Source of the DNA: an uncultured Burkholderiaceae bacterium
GTDB taxonomy: Bacteria; Pseudomonadota; Gammaproteobacteria; Burkholderiales; Burkholderiaceae_F
NCBI GenBank assembly: GCA_937936215.1
Contig: CALGWX010000076.1
Coordinates: 1 to 7,844, forward strand
Reading direction: 5' to 3'
Length of the DNA stretch: 7,844 nucleotides
The notes below the pieces were generated by a model that was given only the letters and a program-made list of their open reading frames with translations, was not told the DNA's origin and ran no database searches. The position numbers and the translations under genes are program-made. Positions 1 through 6,623 of the stretch are shown here, one piece after another; position 1 is the stretch's first letter, and each line of letters starts with the position of its first letter.

Positions 1-14
1 TGGCGCGCCGTCAT
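1..14 (-). CDS. istB: IstB-like ATPase helper protein, first codons only
   Basis: An ATG at 14-12 overlaps the TGA stop of istA (13-11) as ATGA, the usual translationally coupled junction of IS21 elements. Only ATG ACG GCG CGC and two further bases are visible before the window ends. The assignment rests on position and on this overlap, not on protein sequence. In the family, IstB is an AAA+ ATPase that assists the IstA transposase in target selection. Confidence 0.55.
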
Positions 15-1534
15 TGGTAGTAGCCCGGGCCGCGCACGTTCTCGTGCGCCGGGCTGGTCCAGTCGGCCGTGCCGGGCGGCGGCGTGCGGTCGCGGTTGTT
101 CAGCAACACGTCGCGCACATGGCGGTACTGGAAGGCGCCGAGCGCGAGCGCCCGCTCGCACGCCGCTTCCAGCCGCGTGGCGCCGAAGCGTTTGGCGAGG
201 TTCAGCAGTCCCAGGCAGGCGCGGTAGCCGTGCTCGGGGTGCTTGCGGCTGGCGAGCAGCCGCGTGACCACTTCACCGGTGGCCACGCCGATGCGGCCAC
301 CCCAGTCGATCAGCCGTTGCGGCGACCACTGCAGATGCGCGCGGTGTGCCGCCGGCATGTGCTCGGGCACGGTCGTGTAGCCGCCGCGACGGCTGGAGCG
401 CACGTGGCTGGCGATGCGCTGGCCGCGCAGCGGCAACTCGACGGCGTGCGGCGTGATCCGCGCATCGAGTTCCTGGCCGACGAACGCGTGCGGCACGCTG
501 TAGCGGTGCGCGTCAATCTCGACGTGGTAGTCCACGTGCACCTTGACGGTCTTGAAGCGCGCCAGCTCGTCGCGGTGCGCGGGCAGCGGCCGCAGCGCCG
601 GCCGATCGATCTCGGCGAACACGCTGGCGCGCGAGCCGGGCAGCTTCTGAAACGGCCGGCCATTGAGCGACGGCAGGAGTTCGGCGATGGCCCGATCGAC
701 CTCGGACACGGTCGTGAAGCGCCGGTGGCGCAGCCGCGCCAGAATCCAGCGGGTCACCACTTGCACGGCAATGTCTGCGGTGGCCTTGTCGCGCGCCGCG
801 TACGGACGCGCCGGAAGCACCGACGTGCCGAAATGGCGCGCGAAGTCAAGCACCGTGTCGTGCGCACGCGGCTCGTAGCGGTCGGGCACGGTGATCAGCG
901 CGCGCGGATTGTCGGGAACGATCAAGGCCGGCGCGCCGTCGTAAAACGTCAGCGCGCGCACCATCGATTCAATCCAGTGCTCGAGCTTCTGCGCCTCGGT
1001 GGCGGAGGCAAACGTGAAGCTCGACACCCCCATCGCGCCCACGAAGACGTGCGCGCGGCCGCCGTCGACGAGCGGCACCGTGGGGCCGGCGAAGTCGATG
1101 AACAGCTTCTCGCCGGCGCGCCGCTGCTGGCGCATCGAGCGCTTCAGCCGCTGGGCGAACGCCTTGTAGTGCTCGCAAAACTGCGTGTAGCGCCACGTGC
1201 GCTGTTCAGCATGGGCGGCGACGTACTCCTCCCACAGCAGCATCAGCGTGACACCCTTGCGGCCCAGCTCCAGGTGAATGCGGCCCCAGTCGGGAACCAC
1301 GACCGGCGTGCTGGCCGCCTCCCGCGGCAGCAGCCGTGCCAGGAGCTGCCGCTCGTCCCACGCGCGCACCGTCTGCCAGTGCAGGCCCGCGGCCGCGGCC
1401 AGTGCGAGGTACTTGGCCACGACACCTTTGGATATCCGCAGGCTCGCGGCGATTTGCTCGTGGGAGTGCTGTCCCTCCCACTTCATTCGAATCACGTCTT
1501 TGATCATGCGTAGAGCAATCCTCTGCTTGGGCAC
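11..1534 (-). CDS. istA: IS21-family transposase IstA
   Basis: This is a DDE-type recombinase of 507 residues, within the usual IstA range. I chose the GTG at 1534 because AGGAGG (1546-1541) lies six bases upstream; an in-frame TTG seven codons earlier has no such support. Domains: an N-terminal helix-turn-helix at about residues 10-55 (motif SHEQIAASLRISKGVVAKYL), then an integrase-core fold from about 140 with the first acidic residue in FIDFAG (D147) and the second in VPDNPR (D208). The third acidic position, in KATADIAVQVV, is aspartate (D254) where family members normally carry glutamate (KAKVEVAVQVV type). This is followed by the characteristic RWILARLRHRRF and a C-terminal beta-rich segment (VHVDYHVEIDAHRYSVP). 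The reading frame is uninterrupted. Identification as IstA is firm; whether the enzyme is active is uncertain because of D254. Confidence 0.95.
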   Translation of the reverse strand: MPKQRIALRMIKDVIRMKWEGQHSHEQIAASLRISKGVVAKYLALAAAAGLHWQTVRAWDERQLLARLLPREAASTPVVVPDWGRIHLELGRKGVTLMLLWEEYVAAHAEQRTWRYTQFCEHYKAFAQRLKRSMRQQRRAGEKLFIDFAGPTVPLVDGGRAHVFVGAMGVSSFTFASATEAQKLEHWIESMVRALTFYDGAPALIVPDNPRALITVPDRYEPRAHDTVLDFARHFGTSVLPARPYAARDKATADIAVQVVTRWILARLRHRRFTTVSEVDRAIAELLPSLNGRPFQKLPGSRASVFAEIDRPALRPLPAHRDELARFKTVKVHVDYHVEIDAHRYSVPHAFVGQELDARITPHAVELPLRGQRIASHVRSSRRGGYTTVPEHMPAAHRAHLQWSPQRLIDWGGRIGVATGEVVTRLLASRKHPEHGYRACLGLLNLAKRFGATRLEAACERALALGAFQYRHVRDVLLNNRDRTPPPGTADWTSPAHENVRGPGYYQ

Positions 1535-1540
1535 CGTTGC

Positions 1541-1546
1541 CCTCCT
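1541..1546 (-). promoter_or_regulatory. Shine-Dalgarno of istA
   Basis: The minus strand reads AGGAGG six bases before the GTG at 1534. This decides the start of istA in favour of GTG over the upstream in-frame TTG at 1555. Confidence 0.7.
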
Positions 1547-1653
1547 GGCGGGCAAAACCCGCGCAGGCTACGGAAGACCCAGGGGTTGAATCTCTACGCA
1601 ACACCGGCCGACCGGAACGGGCCCAGGGGCGCCGTTCGGGCCGATCACAACCG

Positions 1654-1777
1654 GCCGAAACGACCGGTCACGATGCCGAAACGACCGGTCACGATGCCGA
1701 AACGGTCGGTCACGATCCGCCGAAACATGCGGTCACGATGCCGAAATGGCCGGTCACGATGGGCCGAAATACGCACA
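1654..1777 (-). repeat. IS21 terminal repeat array (six copies, 21/23-bp spacing)
   Basis: On the plus strand the heptamer GCCGAAA occurs at 1654, 1675, 1696, 1719, 1740 and 1763, with spacings of 21, 21, 23, 21 and 23 bp. Between copies lies GGTCACGAT (1666, 1687, 1708, 1731, 1752), with a decayed version near 1641. The outermost copy ends in the element terminus ACGCACA at 1777. Multiple about-20-bp repeats at IS21 ends are known transposase-binding sites. The spacing of about two helical turns would place all copies on the same DNA face. I infer that these are IstA-binding sites. Confidence 0.85.
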
Positions 1778-1868
1778 GTTCGCTTCTGCGGCAGCTGAGG
1801 TCCCATCCACTCGTGCACAGCTGCCCTCGCAACGAAGCTTACGAGCGGATGCCAATAAGCGACGTGAA

Positions 1869-1924
1869 TTACTGCTTCGAGATCGACATGGCGTCGCTGA
1901 AGGCATAGCGCTCGTAGGATTTGC
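1869..1924 (-). other. Short coding-like remnant between IS end and ferritin-like gene
   Basis: The 147 bp from 1778 to 1924 hold no complete gene. On the minus strand, one frame just past the ferritin-like stop reads AKSYERYAFSDAMSISKQ-like sequence (SKSYERYAFSDAMSISKQ, then TAA at 1871-1869). Its codons end almost always in G or C, as in the real genes here. It could be the tail of a lost gene, or the true C-terminus of the ferritin-like protein after a frameshift. I do not recognise the sequence, and chance is possible for so short a stretch. Confidence 0.25.
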
Positions 1925-2773
1925 TCAGCGAACCGTGGAGACGATCGGCCCCAGCGCGGCGTTGATGCGCGCACCTTGCTCGGCGTTGATCATTGACCCG
2001 AGCACTCCGAGGAAGCGCGGATCCTGCACGCCGCTGACGATGTACTGCCAGCGGTAGGCAGCGAGCAACGTCGACTGGATCGCCTGCGCTTGCGCCTCGT
2101 CGAAGTCCCGAGGCGCCACCTTGCAGAAATACTGCGCGTCGGCATTCGCCTGCATCTGCACGATGCCGTCGACCGCTGCCACCAGGCCGATCAGTTCGTC
2201 CACCGCCTGGTCGCGCTGCGCAGCGTCAAGCCGCTGGTCCTCGCGCAGCCATTCCATCTCGTCGACGATTGCGTGCTGCGACTCCTCCTTCCAGTGGAAC
2301 AGGAACACGTCCTTCCACAGTGGATCCAGTTGTGTGTCCGGATCGATGCTGCTGCGGTAATGCGCCTGGGAGAACAGTTCGATGTCCAGGATCAGCGCCA
2401 GCACCGCCCAGCTCGAAGCGGCCAGCACCGCCTGCGCCACATCGTTGGGCTGCGGCAGAAACGCATAACCTGCGGGCATATCGGGGCCAATCATCCTCTC
2501 CAGTCGACGGAACATTTCCTGGTGCTTCAGCTCCTCGTCGGTCAGCCGCACCATCGCTTCAAGCGCCACCTGGTCGCCGAGCCAGTGGCCGCGGCTGAGC
2601 TCCAGAACCTTGGCGCCGATGAAGCGCTCCACCAAGGCGAACATGTTGGCGTACGTGCGCCCCTGCACCTGCGAGAACAGGCGTTTCTCGTCCGGCCTCA
2701 GGAAAGGCAACTGCTCGACTTTCGACAGGCCATCGGGCAGGAACTTTCTGCCGAAGTCGAAGCTGCGGCCGCG
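1925..2773 (-). pseudogene. Ferritin-like di-iron protein, 5'-truncated
   Basis: This all-helical protein has two ExxH motifs typical of ferritin-like di-iron carboxylate proteins. In a frame counted from a GTG at 2806, the likely ligands are E60 (LVERF), E92/H95 (EELKH), E143 (DIELF) and E175/H178 (EESQH), the E-ExxH-E-ExxH pattern of this superfamily. Recognisable sequence starts around SFDFGRKFLPDGLSKV, at the junction with the prpE fragment. Upstream codons in this frame (VSPRCRSPRV) are an out-of-frame reading of prpE, so the native start is missing. The rest is open to TGA at 1925. The specific function is unknown to me; an oxygenase/oxidase or ribonucleotide-reductase-R2-like role is possible from the fold alone. 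A GTG at 2806 could still allow some translation (293 aa), but no good ribosome site is evident. The metal ligands are all present. Confidence 0.7.
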
Positions 2774-2774
2774 G

Positions 2775-3227
2775 ACGCGTGGCGAGCGACACCGAGGCGA
2801 AACCACCGAAGACGACCGAATGGATCGCGCCGATGCGAACGCAGGCGAGCATCGCGAACATCGCCTCCGGGATCATCGGCATGTAGATCAGCACGCGATC
2901 GCCGCGCTCCACGCCGAGCCCCTTGAGGATGCCCGCAAAGCGGTTGGCCTCGCGATGCAACTGCCGGAACGTGTAGCTTTTTTCCTGGTCCGTCTCGGTC
3001 GAGACGTAGATCAGCGCGTTGCGCTCGCCGCGCGCGGCGAGGTGCCGATCGACCGCGTTGTGGCACAGGTTCGTGGTGCCGCCGACGAACCATTTCGCGA
3101 ACGGCGGTCGCGAATCGTCGAGGACCCGGTCGAACGGCGTCTTCCAGCCGATCAGCGTCGCCTGCTCGCGCCAGAAGCCGTCCTTGTCGCGGATCGATCT
3201 AGCGTGGAACTCCCTGTACGTCGTCAT
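2775..3227 (-). pseudogene. prpE: Propionate/acetate-CoA ligase, N-terminal fragment (PrpE type)
   Basis: This begins at ATG 3227 behind GGAGG (3241-3237). The 151 recognisable codons match the start of the acyl-CoA synthetase family: YREFHARSIRDKDGFWREQA, the PrpE-like SRPPFAKWFVGGTTNLCHNA, IYVSTETDQEKSYTF, and GDRVLIYMPMIPEAMFAMLACVRIGAIHSVVFGG (given here in parts). Homology stops after FASVSLATR, where family members continue IDDA. The frame then runs into the ferritin-like gene out of phase and stops at 2559. Full enzymes are about 630 residues, so the AMP-binding signature loop, the catalytic lysine domain and the C-terminus are all missing. The intact enzyme would convert propionate, CoA and ATP to propionyl-CoA. 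PrpE is preferred over AcsA because of the SRPPFxxWFVGG segment, but the fragment is too short to be certain. Confidence 0.8.
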
Positions 3228-4375
3228 TGCGTACTCCCTCCGGCCCCGTGGTTTGGAGTTCGCGCTGCTGGCGGACGAGCTTCAGCAGCGGATTGATCTG
3301 GTCGAGCAGCCGCGGCAGATGCGGCACCACTTCGGCCGCGCGTCCTGCGCGGATCAGCGCGAGCGCCAGGCCGATATCCCGATCCGTCGTCGGGCCGGCT
3401 TTCGATCGCACCCGGCGCCACACCTTCCGACGTGCCGATGATGATCCGGCGGGACCGGCTCGACTGCGCCTGCTGCGCGCGCTTCTGCGCCAGCGCCCGC
3501 AGTTCCTCGGCGCCGCGCCGCAGTTCTTCGGACAGCGTGGCGACACCGATGCAGGTCCAGACCTCGACGCCCGGGCCGGCCGCTTCGACATTTTCCAGAA
3601 CCTTGCGCAGCCGCGCCGCGAAGCGCAGCACGCCCGACAGCCCGCTCGCCTGCGTGGCCACGCAGAACTCGAAGCGGTCCGAACGCGTGCCGAGATCCTC
3701 GAGGCGGATCGACGCCGCAAGCGCACGGCCGACCAGCTTGACGCGCTGCTCGACCTCGCCTTACCACGTCTCGGACTTCGGCATCGACAGTTCGACGCGC
3801 ACGCAGATGACGGCGACGTCGGTCAGATTGCGTCGCGCGAACGAGATCAGCTTCTCGACCTGTTTGTCGAAGAAAGGCAGGTTCAGCAGCTCGGTATCGG
3901 GATCGACGGTACGCGCGGACTCGAGCGAGGCCTGGCTTTCCTGCAGCGCCTCGCGCGTGGCGGCGAGCTTGACCAGCACCTCGAGGCGCGAGATCAGTTC
4001 CGCGGCTCCGGCGCCCTTCTGGATGAAATCCGTCGCACCCATCGAAGCGGCGCGCTCGCGCTCGGCGACTTCGTCCTCGCCGGAGATCACGATCACCGGC
4101 AGCTCGCGGATGCGCTGCACCTTCGAGCTGCGCACCCGCGTCAGCAGCTCGAAGCCGTCGACCTTCGGCATCGTCAGATCCGTGATCACGACGCGGATCG
4201 ACGCGTCGAGCAGGATCGCCTGCCAGGCCGCCTCGCCATCGGTGACTTCACGGATCTCGAAGCGGTCGCGGATGTGCTGGGTGATCGACGCGCGCACGAT
4301 GCGCGAATCGTCTGCGATCAGCACGCGCGCTTTCGGGGTGCTCGGATATCTGGGGGCGATCGTTTCGCTGGCCAC
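3199..4375 (-). pseudogene. Response regulator: receiver plus degenerate GGDEF-like domain, broken
   Basis: Start is GTG at 4375, with no strong ribosome site. Residues 15-125 form a receiver domain: acidic pair D22/D23, phospho-acceptor D66 (VVITDLTMPKVDGFELL), S98 (VIVISGE) and K120 (DFIQKG). A linker helix leads to a GGDEF-type fold starting DPDTELLNLPFFDKQVEKL. The signature itself is lost (RSDRFEFCVATQ in its place), so no cyclase activity is expected. After W204 an in-frame TAA (3763-3761) stops the frame, yet the same frame continues with clear domain sequence: GEVEQRVKLVGRALAASIRL, later VWTCIGVATLSEELRRGAEE and RRIIIGTSEG. Near 3385 coding switches by one base to TDRDIGLALALIRAGRAAEV and on to LDQINPLLKLVRQQRELQ, ending at TAG 3199 and overlapping prpE. 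The switch is supported by third-position G/C. The total span equals 392 codons plus one base, consistent with a single inserted base. Confidence 0.75.
3237..3241 (-). promoter_or_regulatory. Shine-Dalgarno of the prpE fragment
   Basis: The minus strand reads GGAGG nine bases before ATG 3227. It lies inside the tail of the upstream response-regulator gene, so the two genes were probably co-transcribed when intact. Confidence 0.6.
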
Positions 4376-4526
4376 GCGTTCACCGCGGAGAGTTCAGGCC
4401 GAGCGCACGCGTTGCGCGCCGGAGGATCGAGCGTGCAAGTTACCGGAAACGTGCGATGCAAGCGCAGGAAAGCACTCGGTTTTTTCGTCGCTATCGGCTA
4501 TCTTCAACGCGGCCTGAAGCGCTTCC

Positions 4527-5105
4527 ATGCAGCCGCCCATCACGCATTCGCGGAACTGGCGCCGTATCGCGCAGACCTGCGCGGCCGCGGTCGCGTTGCT
4601 GTCGGCGCTTGGCTGCGCGGCTGTTCACGCACCGAGCGGCGCCGATCGTGGCACGGTCGTCGGCACCGAAGTCGCGCTGCGAGCGCTTGTCCATGTCGGC
4701 GTGCCGTATCGCTATGGCGGCGACGATCCCCGCCTCGGCTTCGATTGCAGCGGGCTCGTGCGGCACGTGTTCCGTGACGCGCTCGGCCTCGAGTTGCCGC
4801 GCCGTTCGGAGCAGATCGGGCGCGCGGCACGCGCGGTCGAAGGCGAGCGTCTGCAGCCGGGCGATCTTGTCTTCTTCGACACGCAGGGCCGGGCGTATTC
4901 GCACGTCGGCATCTACATCGGCAACGGCCGCTTCGTCCACGCACCCGCGCGGCGCGGTCGGGTGCGCGTCGACGGGCTCGACGATCCGTACTGGGCGGCG
5001 CGCTTCAACGGCGCGCGCCGGCTCGCGCCGGACGACGACCCGTTCGCAGCCGCGTCTGCGACCGAAGCGGCCGCCGTCGGCCAGTCCCTCCAGCGCGGGC
5101 TGTAA
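4527..5105 (+). CDS. Exported NlpC/P60 peptidoglycan endopeptidase
   Basis: A 192-residue cell-wall hydrolase. The N-terminus has a basic region (NWRR) and a hydrophobic stretch at 14-33 ending LLSALGC. C30 could be a lipoprotein cysteine, although the box (A-L-G-C) is not ideal; otherwise it is an ordinary signal peptide. The NlpC/P60 domain covers about 48-150: catalytic C74 in FDCSGLV, H126 in YSHVGIYIG and third polar residue H138 in FVHAP, with the family's LQPGDLVFF strand between. This family cleaves stem-peptide bonds (D-Glu to diamino acid in well-studied members). The length is typical of single-domain members. The C-terminal 40 residues are a low-complexity tail. It is transcribed divergently from the broken response regulator across 151 bp, in which I see no convincing promoter. 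ATG 4527 is the only ATG placed before the signal sequence; its ribosome site is weak. Confidence 0.9.
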   Translation: MQPPITHSRNWRRIAQTCAAAVALLSALGCAAVHAPSGADRGTVVGTEVALRALVHVGVPYRYGGDDPRLGFDCSGLVRHVFRDALGLELPRRSEQIGRAARAVEGERLQPGDLVFFDTQGRAYSHVGIYIGNGRFVHAPARRGRVRVDGLDDPYWAARFNGARRLAPDDDPFAAASATEAAAVGQSLQRGL

Positions 5106-5114
5106 CGCTCCCGC

Positions 5115-5145
5115 GTCCGCGGCCGGCCGAGCACGGCCGTCGGAC
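5115..5145 (+). terminator. GC-rich stem-loop after the NlpC/P60 gene
   Basis: GTCCG-C-GGCCG (5115-5125) pairs with CGGCCG-T-CGGAC (5134-5145), giving 11 base pairs with one bulged T and an 8-base loop, ten bases after the stop codon. There is no following T-run, so intrinsic termination is uncertain; it may instead protect the mRNA 3' end. Confidence 0.35.
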
Positions 5146-5255
5146 GGTCACCGCGTACTGCTGTCGTAAGCCGTTGATCGGGCAAGGAGAACGGGCAGGC
5201 GACGCCACTACGCATCAGGTGTCGCGAGCGTTTGATCTCGATCCAACACGAATCA

Positions 5256-5284
5256 TTTGCATTTGAGAATAGTTCGCGTTAGAT
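5256..5284 (+). promoter_or_regulatory. Probable promoter overlapped by a Fur-box-like sequence
   Basis: A possible -35 TTTGCA (5256-5261) and -10 TTAGAT (5279-5284) are separated by exactly 17 bp. The spacer contains GCATTTGAGAATAGTTCGC, which resembles the GAGAAT-centred Fur operators found before iron-uptake genes in proteobacteria. It is the most A/T-rich stretch in this part of the window and lies about 70 bp before a ferric-iron-binding protein gene. Iron-repressed control by Fur is inferred from sequence resemblance and context. Confidence 0.55.
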
Positions 5285-5352
5285 TGCCTTCCGCGGGCTG
5301 GAGAGCCTACCGAGACTGCGTCGACCACTCATCTAGCAAGGGACTACGAAGC

Positions 5353-6429
5353 ATGAAGCGAACGATCGACATGAACCGCGCCGAAGCCTGGTTCGAACGC
5401 GGCCTGCGCTGGACATTCGCGCTCGGGCTGGCGCTCGGCGTGGCGGCGCAGGCAACGGATCCGCGGGCGCAGGACAAGGTGCTGAACCTGTATTCGGCGC
5501 GTCACTATCAGACCGACGAGGCGCTGTACTCGAACTTCACGAAGCAGACCGGCATCAAGATCAACCGCATCGAGATGGGCGACGAGCAACTCCTGCAACG
5601 ACTCGCGAGCGAAGGTGCGAACAGTCCCGCCGATGTCGTGCTGCTGGTCGACGCCGCGCGGCTGTGGCGTGCGCAGATCGACGGCCTGTTCCAGCCGATC
5701 CAGTCCAGGTTGCTCGAAGAGCGAATTCCCGCCAATCTGCGTTCGAACGACGGCACCTGGTTCGGCTTTTCGACCCGCGCGCGCGTGATCGTCTACAACA
5801 AGGCGACCGTGAAGCCCGACGACGTCGACACGTACGAAAAGCTCGCCGACCCGAAGAACGAAGGCAAGGTCTGCACGCGCTCCGGTTCGCATCCGTACAT
5901 GCTGTCGCTGATCGGCTCGATGGTCGAACGGCTGGGGGAAGCGAAGACCGAAGAGTGGGCGCGCGGTGTGGTGGCCAACATGGCCCGACCGCCGCGCGGC
6001 GGCGACACAGACCAGATCCGCGCGGTCGCCAGCGGCGAGTGCGGCGTGGCGCTGACCAACACGTATTACTGGGTGCGGCTCGTTCGATCCGACGATCCGA
6101 AGGACAAGGAAGTCGTCGGCAAGGTCGGATTCATCTGGCCAAACCAGGCCACGTCGGGCACGCACGTCAACGTCACGGGCGGTGCCGTCGCGCGCCACGC
6201 GCCGCACCGGGACAACGCGATCCGCTTTCTCGAGTACCTCGCCAGCCCCGAGGCGCAGGCCTACTTCGCCAACGGCAACAACGAGTGGCCGGTGGTCAAG
6301 GGCGCTGAGCTGAACAATCCGGCGCTTGCGGCACTCGGCAGGTTCAAGCAGGAGAACGTGCCGCTGTCGTCGATCGGCAAGGCTCAGATCGCCGCGCAGC
6401 GGATTCTCGATCGCGCCGGGTATCGCTGA
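5353..6429 (+). CDS. Periplasmic Fe(III)-binding protein of an ABC transporter (FbpA/FutA type)
   Basis: A 358-residue substrate-binding protein. ATG 5353 is chosen because AAGGGA lies about nine bases upstream and a signal peptide follows at once: a basic start, hydrophobic TFALGLALGVAA (21-32), and a probable cut after AQA (residue 34). An ATG six codons later is an alternative. Mature sequence starts near DKVLNLYSARHYQTDE. Iron-ligand candidates are H51/Y52, Y182 (SHPYM) and the paired Y238/Y239 (NTYYW). The tyrosine spacings of 130 and 56 match, from memory, those of cyanobacterial FutA. TWFGFSTRARVIVYNK and HVNVTGGAVARHAPHRDNAI are typical family segments. The protein would bind ferric iron in the periplasm for an inner-membrane permease, but no permease or ATPase gene adjoins it. 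It lies downstream of a Fur-box-like promoter and 194 bp before hemP, so it belongs to an iron-responsive region. Confidence 0.9.
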   Translation: MKRTIDMNRAEAWFERGLRWTFALGLALGVAAQATDPRAQDKVLNLYSARHYQTDEALYSNFTKQTGIKINRIEMGDEQLLQRLASEGANSPADVVLLVDAARLWRAQIDGLFQPIQSRLLEERIPANLRSNDGTWFGFSTRARVIVYNKATVKPDDVDTYEKLADPKNEGKVCTRSGSHPYMLSLIGSMVERLGEAKTEEWARGVVANMARPPRGGDTDQIRAVASGECGVALTNTYYWVRLVRSDDPKDKEVVGKVGFIWPNQATSGTHVNVTGGAVARHAPHRDNAIRFLEYLASPEAQAYFANGNNEWPVVKGAELNNPALAALGRFKQENVPLSSIGKAQIAAQRILDRAGYR

Positions 6430-6524
6430 AGACCAACGCACGCAACGCTCCAGAAGGCGTCGTCCGGTCTACAGTGGTCTCCCCCAGGGTCGACGCCGAA
6501 TCGCCAGCCAGCCGAAGGAACCCC

Positions 6525-6548
6525 GGGCATGCCGCGTGTCGGCTGCCC
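6525..6548 (+). other. Stem-loop in the fbpA-like/hemP gap
   Basis: GGGCA-T-GCCG (6525-6534) pairs with CGGCTGCCC (6540-6548), giving nine base pairs with one bulged T and a 5-base loop. It sits midway in the 194-bp gap (6430-6623), where I found no clear promoter or Fur box. It could be a weak terminator for the upstream gene or a leader structure of hemP. GC-rich DNA forms such stems by chance, so the function is unproven. Confidence 0.3.
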
Positions 6549-6623
6549 GTCTACCGCAAAGCGGCCGTTCCTCGCCAGTCAGCCCGCTTCCTTGTGCAAC
6601 GTGAAAACCTTTCGGGTGACTTC

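Larger units (their letters stand above)
1..1777 (-). mobile_element. IS21-family insertion sequence, one end (partial)
   Basis: The element is read on the minus strand. Its terminus is at 1777, where the minus strand begins TGTGCGTATTTCGGCCC, giving the TG...CA ends expected for IS21. Inside the end lies an array of six repeats (1654-1777), then a 120-bp leader, then istA, then the start of istB running off the left edge. The gene order, the istA/istB overlap and the multiple terminal repeats are all family features. The opposite end is not in the window, so neither the inverted-repeat partner nor the target duplication can be checked. The element sits 147 bp beyond the stop of a damaged ferritin-like gene, in a block of broken genes. 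Confidence 0.9.

Noticed and set aside
14..1513. Long plus-strand open frame (499 codons) opposite istA
   Set aside because: It is a mirror frame of istA. It is rich in R, A, H and V with no recognisable domain, whereas the minus strand encodes a clear IstA with a ribosome site.
1654..1777. CRISPR-like array
   Set aside because: Repeat plus spacer is only 21-23 bp, the intervening sequence is itself repeated, and the array ends exactly at the IS21 terminus.
1537..1908. Plus-strand protein across the IS end
   Set aside because: The frame is open mainly because the 21-bp repeats are a multiple of three, giving repeated TGHDAE-type sequence; it crosses the element boundary and has no ribosome site.
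3224..3661. A separate 145-residue minus-strand gene ending in ATGA overlap with prpE
   Set aside because: Its first two thirds are the continuation of the GGDEF-like domain, and its last third loses third-position G/C bias while another frame gains it, so it is a piece of the broken response regulator.
4376..4526. Divergent promoter pair between the response regulator and NlpC/P60 genes
   Set aside because: I found no convincing -35/-10 pair in either direction; the T-run near 4481-4486 alone is not enough.
3227..4777. Plus-strand open frame of 516 codons
   Set aside because: It runs antisense to the response regulator and prpE start and into the NlpC/P60 gene in another frame; composition is typical of an antisense shadow in GC-rich DNA.
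5344..6441. Minus-strand open frame of 365 codons
   Set aside because: It lies antisense to the ferric-binding protein, whose signal peptide, ligands and ribosome site are all clear.
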